Shown one piece after another: positions 22,048 through 32,788 of a stretch of 64,000 bases of DNA. Numbering within the stretch: the stretch's first letter is position 1; each line of letters starts with the position of its first letter. The notes below the pieces were generated by a model. That model did not search any database. It had not been told where the DNA came from and saw only the letters and a list, made by a program, of their open reading frames with translations. The position numbers were made by a program, and so were the translations under genes. Origin of the DNA: Glandiceps talaboti (lineage: Eukaryota; Hemichordata; Enteropneusta; Spengelidae); assembly GCF_964340395.1 (NCBI RefSeq), contig NC_135560.1, positions 10,351,098 to 10,415,097 of the forward strand, read 5' to 3'.

Positions 22048-23215
22048 TATTTCTTTATGTATTCGTCATATTATTTTACAAAAAACATGAAAATTGCATT
22101 TGTACAAATAATGTATGATAAAAATGTGTTCTTTTTCCTAGGTGATTAGATATTTTTGTATCAGGATACCAGGTGCAGCTATTGTACATTTTCGTGGATA
22201 ACTACTGAACTGTATAAAGTTAACTCAGAAGAACTGTTGATTATGGTATCATATCACATAATGCCGCAAGGCAAACCTGAACTTATCTCATCGGGGAGTC
22301 TCAAAATATTTTATTAATAATACCCTCTTTCAATTCTCGTGCATGTGTAACCTCGTCGTTATCAATTATTGATGCCATAAGACGACATTGGGGTGCGTGG
22401 TTATCGTTTGGTCCTATCCAGGAGGTATAATTTGCAAGCAAATGTTTCCTTGCGGACACGACTCATTGATGTGTTATGGATTTATTTTAGAATGGGTTTA
22501 ATTAGTAAGAGAACTGATGTTTGCTCATCTATCGTCTGACGTTAACATTCTAATATGGATAGATATTGTTGAAAGATGATCTATAGTAGTATGTTTATAT
22601 TAATAACTAATGTATTAAAATATATATCGGTCAACATGTTTTCCAACTACTGACGCCAAACTGTTGCATGATTGATATGGCTTTTTTATCTTATGACAAA
22701 ATAGATTTGAATTAGCTCAGACAAACAGTTTACTTTATGACATCGCATTTCCGACAGACCGAAAGAAAATATTTTATTAAGTTAATGTGTGTCGTTGCGA
22801 TGCATTTCCCTGAAAATTAAGTTAATACAAATTTGAAACAAGAAAACAAATTTGGGGTTTCACTGTCTTATTTTCACGGAATTTGACAATCTTTTACATT
22901 CCCATAGAGTTTAATAACACAGTATACAATCTAATATCATATAACTGATATATATTTTTGACACTATTCCGAAATTGTGCAACGTGATCCCAGGGTATTG
23001 TTCTTAATTTTCACCGAGAATGAATGTGAGTTTTCCCGACAACGTATGGTAAAACATTTAAACAGTACAGGTATTATGTCAGCAAATCGCATTTATAGTC
23101 TGCTCGCGCGGTTGTGTTAATTTCTAATTAAAAAATAATCTTGTTAAAACTATCAAAATCAAAACGATGATACAGTGGTCATATGTAGATATAAAGCAGT
23201 TGTATCAAGGGTTGA
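22048..23215. other. No feature recognised
   Basis: AT-rich unique DNA without exon signature. Confidence 0.4.
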
Positions 23216-23395
23216 CAACTTCTGGAGTTTGCCAAGTCTCTTCCACTGGGGACTTTCGGCAGATTTGGACTCATGTATGACGATTGTGTTACAGTTCTCA
23301 ATGGATATTTGAATAGGGACAAAATGGTGGCCCTTGGGCAACGAACACCTATGTTGTATATGCCGAAAGTGACATGGAATACTCAAAAGAGATAG
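23216..23395 (+). pseudogene. Kelch-like open segment (exon or relic)
   Basis: A 59-codon open plus frame between TGA (23213) and TAG (23393) reads LLEFAKSLPLGTFGRFGLMYDDCVTVLNGY (written in parts: LPLGTFGRFG, YDDCVTVLNGY), then KMVALGQRTP and YMPKVTWNTQ. This resembles a kelch blade: LPxGxxGHxxVxYDDxVYVLGGY...VxxYxPxxxxW. The double glycine is replaced by NG. The opposite strand is also open over part of this stretch, which lowers confidence. No adjoining exon was identified. Confidence 0.25.
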
Positions 23396-24899
23396 CTAAA
23401 AATATACTGCCCACCCTAGGCACAACACTCCATCAATAAGATTATAATCGACATTATGTGTCTATGCCTCCATGTATACATTAATTTTAAATGCCTATTC
23501 GTGGGCTACATTTTGATCAGACTCTACTTTGATAAAAACGACACATATATAATACAAACTGACTATCATTTTATATAAGTACATAACGCTCAACCTATGT
23601 ATCAGTCCTTTCATTTTCAACGCCAGGAGTGACAACTTTCATGCCCGGTTGATACACATAGTTCTATATTTTGTTAAAGTGCTAAGGTTCTCATGCTGAT
23701 GTCGATTAGTGTACAGAATACGACCAATAGTCTGAAAATTGTTAAGGTATTTATGATACCTTCAGTTAATTATACATTTGGTTGCTCCTGCCCATATTTA
23801 TTTCCAAACACAATTTAAATAATGGCGGCAAGGGGGTGTTAAACTATAACCATGTCAAATCCTCTGTTTTCTTAATTCAACATACACTTAATCACCAAAC
23901 CTGATGGATGGTGTAGCTGAATACGCAGCAAGACAAGAATTTGAATTTGTAGCGTATTAAACGTACCACGTAATACCTTACACAAAGTAATGTAGAACTA
24001 TTTTTTAATGCATTTTTCAAAAAAGGAACTCGAACTTGTTCTTTATATTGTTTACATAAAATGAAACTGTCCATACAAATCCTTTCGATATAACATATGC
24101 AACGAATATAAATCTCTGTAATTCTTTACTTCGATTCTTGGTCAGCCATTTTTTTAGTATGACAAGTATTAACTTCAAAACGTCAGTGATAAGATTATAT
24201 CAGTGTTTTGTTAAAGGTATATTCCTATAAGGAGTTATGACTGTTTATTATCAGAAAATGGAGTATTTGACAATGTACAATTACAATGTACCTGTCCATT
24301 ATTCTATTAATTATGCAAGCGTGCATGATTCCAAAATGTAAATACTATTTTTGTTGTAATCACTGAAGTTGGAGGATAGTTCAATGTGATAAAATGGAAA
24401 ATGGAATAACACTGTAACAGATGTTTGCTATCATGTCATCCAATATTGCACTGAGGAGTTGTATTGATAGTAATGATAGCCTAGGGATAACTTGATTTGA
24501 TTATTTTGTCCTGTAGAGTTTGAAAGATGGGAAACGTCGTTTGACGGTATTAAAACGGTACAATCGAGTCTGTAAACTGAAGTTCTGTTTCCAACTATTG
24601 TCAGTGTACAAAATGCACATACATGGGCAAATACTCAAAACACAACAGTTGAACAAATACACGTACACATATGCTTAAAATTGTTTAATACATACACAAA
24701 TACTCAAACACCAAGATTGTACAAATACAGACACTAAATATGCTTAAAATTGTTCAGCAGAAAATCATCATCAATATAGGAAGACACATGTTTTAGTATA
24801 CTTATTGGTTTGTTAACTGACACTTATAGAATTTTGTGGTTACCAATTAATAACATCATTATGTAATTATGTATGCAAATATCAACACCCCTGTAACAT
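23396..24899. other. No feature recognised
   Basis: AT-rich unique DNA; short direct echo of AAATACTCAAA...ACAAATACACG at 24630-24760. Confidence 0.4.
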
Positions 24900-25510
24900 T
24901 CACATACCTAGGACATGGTTGTGCACATAGCTGTACCAGCTCAGTGGAGCCATTGGATTGGGACTGTACCAGGTATGTGTGCAATATCCCTGTAACAACT
25001 CTGGCCAATACACTAGGTGTAACATATCTAGATTTGACAGATGTGTAACTGGTATGCCAACATCAGTGTAACATAGATGTGAAAAATAGCAATGTTAAAA
25101 TATCCATATATAAGAGCTTTTTCCTACAGCCATATACCAGCTATGTTAGCATAGCTGTAACATAGGTATTTCTTACAGCCATGCACCAGCTATGTGAGCA
25201 ATGCTAGTCAGATATGAACAAAAGGGTTGCTACAGGGTATTATTCCATCCCAGCTCTTACATGTATGTGCACAACTGTGTGCTAGGTGTGCAGTCCACAG
25301 CTATGGTACTGGGATGTGTAAAGAGGCGGTATTCCCCATTCATGCAACAGGCATATTTTCACAACCATGTACCAAGGCTGTGGAAAAATATACCCTGTAA
25401 TGGGGCTGTGAGGCACACAGCTGGTGCATAGCTATGCTCTTCTTCCTAGCGCTAGGATGTGGCCACATCCTAGAACTAGGATGTGCATATCCTAGTGCTA
25501 GGATGTGCAA
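24900..25510 (+). repeat. Degenerate 'agctgtaccagctatgtgagca' repeat with CTAG palindromes
   Basis: Irregular, diverged recurrences of ACCAGCTATGTGAGCA, GTGTAACAT and related words from about 24915 to 25430. At 25447-25505 there are three ~23-bp units built from palindromes (CCTAGCGCTAGG, AGGATGTGGCCACATCCT, CCTAGAACTAGG). Open frames here (25201-25431, 25434-25730) are by-products. Confidence 0.5.
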
Positions 25511-27133
25511 GGCTCCCCGTGTACTATATCACTTTACCTTAGAATCGCCACCATGTAATTGTGATATGAATTGCAATTCCAGTCACGGGTGGTATAATCA
25601 CACACAGAGAACATTCAAGAGATTTGCCCTTTATATCAATCTCAAATCTTTACACATCATTACTATCAGTTTCGTAATTACATTCTTTCATACTACACAA
25701 CATGAATTACAAGGTTTGAATTACCAATAGGTTATGCTTAACCCATCATATGAAAGTGCATTCTACCATATTATCATGTAGATCAGCTTGATATGAACTA
25801 GGCAAGTGCATAGAGAATGACACAGATTACAGTGAAAATCTAACTCGAAGTGTAGCATTACTAATCATGAACACTTTTATCTGTTTCACACATATAGACT
25901 GTTTCACGCTTACGTTTTAGTACCTACTTGTAGTCATGCAATATTGTGCATCACATGTTAACCGAATTCCTTCCGGAAGGACGGGAAAAGAAATTCATAT
26001 TGTTGTTCGTGTGCCTGTACGCATTGCCTAAAGAGGAAATAGCATCTATTGTACCTATTACCGTTAACATTAAAACAACATACATCGTATATTATCATTA
26101 CATTTAGATACAGATTCCAATGTAAATTGTTGTAAACCAAATGATTAAATGTGAATGACATTGTCCAAAATGTGTATACATTTATTAAGATATATTCCCT
26201 TAACAGCTGTTAACTAACTCGATACGCAAGCACTTATAATATAATTTTGCTGAAAACACATCCATCAAGTTTGTAGAAATGTGTTATGGTAATATAAACA
26301 GTAATATATGTTTTAGGTGAAGGTGTATGGAAATATAATTAACCACCATCATCATCATCATATACCTTTGCTGATATCCGTGTATTATTCAAGCAGAATT
26401 TCCACCTGGGATCAATACATTATTTTATATTCGTATTCATATGCATGTATGTCACGGTATCAATATATCCACCGACCAATAATGAAATTTTTAAGCATCA
26501 CTTGACGGAATCCTATTTCGATAAATACAATCAATTATGCAAATTAGTCAGTAATGCGCAAGTCATGACCACTATATCTAAATTACATGTTTATTAAGGT
26601 ATATTCAGTATATTTATCAACTTTAAGCATATTCTGGGAATTGTATCATTAACCATGCAAAGTTATGATGTATTTTTAAGCTACACCAATCATAACTGCA
26701 GATTATATTATAGCATTACCAATTCCAGTGAATTTTGTGACGTCATTGCTGTACATTATTACTGATAATGTACTCCGTTATTGGGCATCGCGGCCCCGGA
26801 ACGAGCATAACAATACAAGCTTATGTCCATAATGAGAGATGAGATTTGTTCTGTTTCTTCATACGACTAGGCATTTTTCGAAATGTATGTTGTTACTTAT
26901 GATTGTCATTTCTACTGTTTAAAAATACAACGCATTCATGAAACAAATTTGTGTTCACAGCAGTTAATTGAAGTGTATATGTGTGTGTACGTGTACGTAC
27001 GTGTGTCGCTATGATTAGTATTCAGCTTCTGGGCCGAACATGGCAGATGATGTTCATCGCTGTGTATATTATACGTTGTTTTGCGTTTCTCGGTCTACAA
27101 ATTCATTGGAATTGACAAAACTATGAAATAATA
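25511..27133. other. No gene recognised
   Basis: Palindrome CCTTCCGGAAGG near 25970 and a GTACGTGTACGTACGTG run near 26985; otherwise blank. Confidence 0.4.
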
Positions 27134-27273
27134 ACAATAATGTACGCCCTCCCAGTCCATAATGGACTCGAGCAAACTTTGCACTCCATAATGGGCTCGG
27201 TTGTCGCCTCGCCCATTATGTCGTTCAAAGTTTGCTTTCGTCCATTATGGGCTGGGAGGGCGTACATTATTGT
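27134..27273 (+). mobile_element. Foldback palindrome, 140 bp
   Basis: ACAATAATGTACGCCCTCCC (27134-27153) pairs exactly with GGGAGGGCGTACATTATTGT (27254-27273). The arms continue to about 65 bp each with few mismatches (CCATAATGGAC, AGCAAACTTTG), around a ~10-bp centre GGTTGTCGCCTCG. It would form a long stem. Probably a foldback miniature transposon; no clear target duplication. Confidence 0.55.
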
Positions 27274-28055
27274 TTAAATATATGGATATAAAATGTAATT
27301 CATCAAATGAGATGCGATGAAAATCAGCTTGACGATATATCAATCACCTACTTAATTATGCAAATTTGTACTGTAATATGCATGAAAGCCATCAGATATA
27401 GAGGACGTAAGTACAATGGTAGTATTAATGTATCAGCTAAGTAATTTGTTCCAAATCAGGACTGTCATGATATTGCCTCATTAAGCAATACATTAATTAT
27501 ACAGTGAGTCGTGTAATATGCGTATAACATCCATAATATATATAAGACATAAGAAACGTAGTATTATTAATGTATCTATCAAGTAAATTTATTATTTTCA
27601 AATAAGCATTATCAAGATAGAATCTGATTGAGAAATATTATTGGATATGAAAATGACCTACCGACATTATTATTATTCAATTCTTAACGAAACGCGCTAC
27701 AGTACGTCTCAGCACATTGTACAACAAACTAACAACTAAATATGAAAATAATACAACACCTACGAAAACACAGGAAAACCCACCAATAAAATATGTCAGA
27801 AGAAAGGGCACAAAAATGACGTCTACAATGGAGCTTAACATCTACAATGTTTTTACATCTTTTCAGTAAATAGTACATAAAGATGTCTTAATTTACATTA
27901 ACTATAATCAGAATACATAATTTCAGTTGAATAATATTGGATATTGCTATGAATCATTAGGTTTAATACTATAATGTTGAAGAAAAGAAATCATAATGTC
28001 TTGTGCATAAATTAATTCGCACACTGTATTAGGCAGAAATATATAAAAAATGTTT
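27274..28055. other. Degenerate duplicated AT-rich DNA
   Basis: Two weakly similar blocks (27350-27480 and 27485-27605) share GTAGTATTAATGTATC and TAATATGC; they include TTATGCAAAT, like the repeat 3' of CHSY. Confidence 0.3.
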
Positions 28056-28147
28056 GTGTTCAGTGTTATCTATCCAATCCATTTGTTTACTTTCCCTGAT
28101 CGTAACAGGTTCCATTCGTCTATGGTCTGATGTCGGCAGTTGTATCC
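28056..28147 (+). repeat. Single copy of the RPWSDV repeat
   Basis: Shares TTGTTTACTTTCCCTG, GTAACAGGTTCCATTCGTC and TGGTCTGATGTCGGCAGTTG with the inverted pair at 49.7-50.05 kb. The deduced frame reads SIQSICLLSLIVTG, SIRLWSDVGSC, without a matching ATG. Confidence 0.5.
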
Positions 28148-28773
28148 AAATCATCCTAATGGCGATTGATAGTGATGTGTACGATATATACAGGAACGGA
28201 TTGGTTATTCAATTGAACAAAACGGTGGTTTTCTCAGTAATTCCTAAATGGAACATGGCTACTAAAGTATTCTTGAAATAAGGGCTTTGCAATAGATGTT
28301 TTAAAAATTCAAATATCGATTTACAAATGACAGAAACAGTGTTGTTGTGTGTATGGTTCCTTAAGTAAATGTTCAAATGACGCGTTCACCTTAGAACCAC
28401 AATGTCACTATGATATATATTGCAATTCTTTTCACGGGTATTATAATGAGATACTAGTCCATTTATGATAACAGATAAATCTCTTTAAGAGATATACCCT
28501 CCAGTCAACCTTTAGATCTTCATACGTCATTACCATCAACAGTAATTTTATTCAGTGCAATAATGACGTTTATTTTACCAAATGTAGCATGGGTTATGTA
28601 TCGTTTTACTAATATCGTATCATAGAGGTTTAAGAAGTATACAATGTTACAGTAAGACGTCACGGGAGGATTTGTCAAACTATATTATATCAAGTGTATC
28701 ATACGATGTCAACATGTTGATCAGCAGTGTATAAATAGGAAATGTAAAATGACCGACCTGTTGAAAATAGACA

Positions 28774-28840
28774 GTATGTATGTATGTATGTATGTATGTA
28801 TGTATGTATGTATGTATGTATGTATGTATGTATGTATGTA

Positions 28841-28883
<43 letters not shown>

Positions 28884-28933
28884 ATGTATGTATGTATGTA
28901 TGTATGTATGTATGTATGTATGTATGTATGTAT
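28774..28933. repeat. Compound (TATG)(TCTG)(TATG) microsatellite
   Basis: Near-symmetric: 17 TATG, 10 TCTG, 12 TATG units approximately. Confidence 0.9.
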
Positions 28934-30491
28934 AAGAGGTATTCTTTGTACTATGCTAAAAGTATGAATAATTTATGGTAATGCTGTCAGACTAGACGTA
29001 TGGGAATATTATGATTTACTTGGGATCTATAAGTACACGATTAAGAGTTTCCTTTATTGAATGTTTGTTATGTTCTTTAAAATTTAATATTTTGAAAATT
29101 GAGTTTTTCAAAGCTATTTTAAAGATAATTGACTTTTATCAATTTTGTTTTCCTTCCATTGACATTTGAAAAATGTCGGAAATTATGCATAAACGATGTC
29201 TTTGTTATCATTTTTCACTCTCTAAATGCTGCAAACCAAAGCACTGTGTTCTTAAATAAGTGCTCCGTTGTATATATGTTATGAATGTCAGTTCTCTCGG
29301 CAATCAAAACTCGTGGATGCTATATGCAATGAATATATCCAGTTCTGTCATCAAATAGTGAATATACATGTTATTGCTTCCCATAGCGACAAATACAAAT
29401 TGTATGCAAAATTATTGTTTCCGAGTTTGAACTCTGAATATTTATCTTGTGTATCGCTTTCTGCATGGAATGGCATTTAATACTGTAAAGGCCGTAATCC
29501 ACTCGGTTGTCAAGTACCTTGATAAATGGATATTTTATCAGTTTAATGTGGCATTGAGCAATCAAATACAGTGCCTAATAGTGACTCTTATGTGTATTAC
29601 TTATATAATGTTACGAACCCATTTGTGAACTGGTAACGTTAACACCAAGATGTAAAAGCCAAATGTCGCTGAAGCTGTACCGTGACTGATAATTTCAATA
29701 CTGGTGTTGAATGGCATGGTTTGGAATAGCATTGTCAATAATGCTAAATTCTGTTACCTCGGACGATAGATTAAAATGGTTTCATCCAGTGTAGGCAGAC
29801 AGTGAGATATACTGGTAGATAATATGTAGATGTACAGTTTTAATGCTGATTGGATATATATTGTGCGAATGAGTTTATTATCCATTCAACAATTTGCAGA
29901 CATGTTTATAGGCTATATACTAAACCGACATGATGAATTGACCCAGATCAAACACGCAATCATCTTCTATTCATTTATGATTGCAGAAAAGTTAAAATTA
30001 TGAGGTTTTATATCAAGATGAATACACAAAGATTTAGTGTGAGTAATACAAAAATTGCCATTCCAATTGAATTGCTGATAGTTTTGCACGGGTTTTGACG
30101 TGGATGCCGTTATAAGGATTATCATGTATTTATATCTTATACGTTTATTCATATATACCACAGTTATCCCTTATTCCACACTTGTTTCTATAATATATAG
30201 TTATGTTATCAAATATTTTGAAAACTGTGTTTGTTGCTCAGTTATTTACCAGATATTACATATCATTATTACATGTAACGTATTTCTTCATGCCTTTGTT
30301 ACTTTTTATATAAAAAGCGAGTCATTACAAAATAATGTAACTCGTGAAAACAAGAAAGATAAAAGTAGTCAACTTCTTTAGATTTGTCAAGATAGCATTA
30401 GGAAGTCGTACATGATTGCTTAATCTCTTCAGAATAACAGATTCTACTTGTGTGGTCTACAATCACACTCTAATGTTATGAATTTTAACAG
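28934..30491. other. No gene recognised; hydrophobic frame at 30100-30381
   Basis: The 93-codon plus frame has hydrophobic stretches (IPYSTLVSIIYSYVI; IYQILHIIITCNVFLHAFVT) and a polar tail, loosely like the last helices of a receptor, but begins at GTG and is probably chance. Confidence 0.2.
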
Positions 30492-30660
30492 GCTTCCCAA
30501 CCTACGAATTGCGGCGTCCTTCTATCATGCTTCCCAAAGGAACATTATATTCCTGATTACATTTTGAAACGCTGATGGAACCGGCTGTTTCAATTTGCTT
30601 AATCTTCACAGAGACCCGGATGTATTCCCCCGTGGAACACAGAAAAGGGCCAACCGTAAT
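30492..30660 (+). pseudogene. Cytochrome P450 (CYP2-clan-like) exon relic
   Basis: After a TTTTAACAG acceptor, the plus frame reads LRIAASFYHASQRNI, a TGA, then NADGTGCFNLLNLHRDPDVF with FPRGT following. In CYP2-clan enzymes the beta1-4/beta2 region reads roughly PHxASxDxxFxGYxIPxGTxVFxNLWxLHRDPDVFPxP, so the order and spacing fit well over about 45 residues. An in-frame TGA at 30565-30567 and loss of the expected motif after FPR indicate decay. No heme-binding Cys exon (FxxGxRxCxG) was seen nearby. An intact exon would start at 30492. Confidence 0.45.
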
Positions 30661-31088
30661 TACTTAATTTAAAGTCAACGTAGAGTCACGTTATGTATTT
30701 TATGGCAACGTGCAATACATCAAATCATTAGCACAAATGAAGGATTCTATAGTGACCAACCTGAAATGTATACCTCGGTTGGCACATTAATAAAATGTAA
30801 CCACAATAACAATGACGTCAGATGGCTGATTTTCCATTATGCATCGTCGAAAACATTTACTTGAAACGACACTATAGTAGATCTTTTAGCACTTGTTTGG
30901 TTAATTTAATCTAATGTCTGCTTACAACCTTTCTAAGTCACTCTCACTCAAACGTTTGTAGCAAATGTCATATGAACCTTTACGTAAATTTGCATTATAA
31001 ACAAGCTGTTGTAGTTTTTAAAATGTGTGTTAATGAGACAGGTTTAAGTCATGGAAGTACCATGTTATCTAGAGAATTCTTAAAATAA

Positions 31089-31399
31089 GTCAACCTCAAG
31101 GTATTAGGTAGTGCTGAGCAGGATGGTTAGGTTAACCTCAAGGTGTTAGGTAGTGCTGAGAAGGATGGTTAGGTCAACATAACCTCAAGTTGTTAGGTAG
31201 TGCTGAGCAGGATGGTTAGGTTAACGTAACCTCAAGGTGTTAAATAGTGCTGAGCAGGATGGTTAGGTCAACGTAACCTCAAGGTGTTAAATAGTGCTGA
31301 GCAGGATGGTTAGGTCAACATAACCTCAAGTTGTTAGGTAGTGCTGAGCAGGATGGTTAGGTTAACCTCAAGGTGTTAGGTAGCGCTGAGCAGGATGGT
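31089..31399 (+). repeat. Minisatellite, seven units of 42/47 bp
   Basis: Seven copies of CCTCAAGGTGTTAGGTAGTG-CTGAGCAGGATGGTTAGGT. Units 2-5 carry an extra 5-base CATAA/CGTAA piece, and units 3 and 6 share the CAAGTTG variant after a CATAA spacer, indicating block duplication. Identity between units is high, so it is young. Confidence 0.8.
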
Positions 31400-32728
31400 A
31401 CGATTTTCTTATTCATTACACCATATTCCTTTCAATAACTCAACTTTATACTGTTCGTCGAGTTCGTCACATTTACAATAAAGATAAACATTTCTCTTAC
31501 AGCACTATTTATATGATTAACAGGTCTTGTAGCACAATATTTTGTTGCTATTTTGAATATAACAATTTTAACCAGAAAATCTTTGTTTATATAGATGGTA
31601 ATCATTTCTTTGATATCCCAAAGTTGTTTGAAATTATTTCTTTAACAGCATGCGTTCGAATACCCAATACAGCAGAAAGGTAGTCTGGTTAGGTTTTAGG
31701 CGTATTGTATCTTAATCTTTCACCGATGCATTTCGCGTTATCAAATCCCAACTGTTTGAGGATTTCAAGTCAAACACTTTCGGGGAATTGAAATTATCAA
31801 AGTAGATTGCATGTCAGATCAGGTATGTTTACCAGCATTAACTAAGCCAGTCGTGTGTCAACAATATCCATTTAAACTCTCCAGATAAATGCGTGTGCAA
31901 ATGAGATGACAAATAATCGCCAGACTGCACATACTGTAGTAAGGTTCAATTGTTAGTTTTATGGTAAATAAACCATACCGTGATTGGTAAAAAAAACACG
32001 GCACCACTCTGTCGATTCAGCCATGCATAATATGACTTTACATCAAGGTTGGCATACTAAAGAGATTAGTAGACTAATAGATTAGAGTCCCATATGATTG
32101 GAGCTTTCGTATTTGTATGATTTTTTTCATGGAATTAAATTTTGGGAAAAGTTTTCGTAATCCGTACAATGTACATGTGTGCCTCGGGATATGATTACAC
32201 GGTCGATCATTACAATGTGACAGAACTTGAACAACCTTTCTTCATATACTGTTGATCAGTTCTTTCCTTTGCTACTGCATGTAATATGTTTGATGGCATA
32301 TCCAATCGTTTTTGTTGCAACGTATGTTGTAGCAACTTAGCTATCAAGTTAAAAACCTATGCATAACAACTCATTGACAAATGGGTTGTGTGCCTCGTTT
32401 CAATAGTAGCGGGCGAAGGAAATGTAGTATTACCCTTCCCAAATATCCTCTCACAGTCATCAAAGTAATTGAAATAAGTGTTCCTTAGCCTAATTAGTGC
32501 TGGTATTACATGAATCCAGAAACTCATTATCAGGCGTCTTGAATAACATCTTCCTGTTCTGTTGATAAAAAGGCTACTTCTCGCGTTATTTCTAAAGGTT
32601 TTTGCCAGACACAAAATTGAAGACCTTTAAGTCAAAGAATTAGTACGACGTTTAATAAAATTGCTGTAAACCCTCTTATCTAAACCTATCAATTTTCCAG
32701 GAACAACTCTAAGGTATTATTGGTTTAG
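31400..32728. other. No gene confirmed; minus frame at 32357-32614
   Basis: The minus frame contains SFWIHVIPALIRLRNTYFNY, faintly like the FWxxxxPxL C-terminus of carboxylesterases. Too weak to call. Confidence 0.2.
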
Positions 32729-32788
32729 CTGAAAGCCGCGACTGGACTATTAAAGCAAGACGGATGAGAGAAGATTCTCCGAGAGGGC
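32729..32788 (+). CDS. Short 60-base exon-like segment
   Basis: A TTGGTTTAG acceptor and a consensus donor GTAAGTAT flank a 60-base stretch. In one frame it reads ESRDWTIKARRMREDSPRGR, highly charged and free of stops. Both splice sites are good and the length is a multiple of three. No neighbours were identified, so this is only a candidate. Confidence 0.25.

Noticed and set aside
29740-29800. Cys-loop receptor word DDRLKW
   Set aside because: Only six residues fit, with wrong spacing to the required upstream tryptophan.
30100-30381. Receptor TM6-TM7 exon
   Set aside because: Hydrophobic composition expected from AT-rich DNA; no diagnostic NPxxY or CWxP motif, and the frame starts at GTG.
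31089-31399. CRISPR-like array
   Set aside because: No unique spacers; the whole unit repeats tandemly, and the genome is animal.
32357-32614. Carboxylesterase C-terminal exon on minus strand
   Set aside because: Only a short SFWIHVIPAL resemblance; no catalytic or neighbouring motif.
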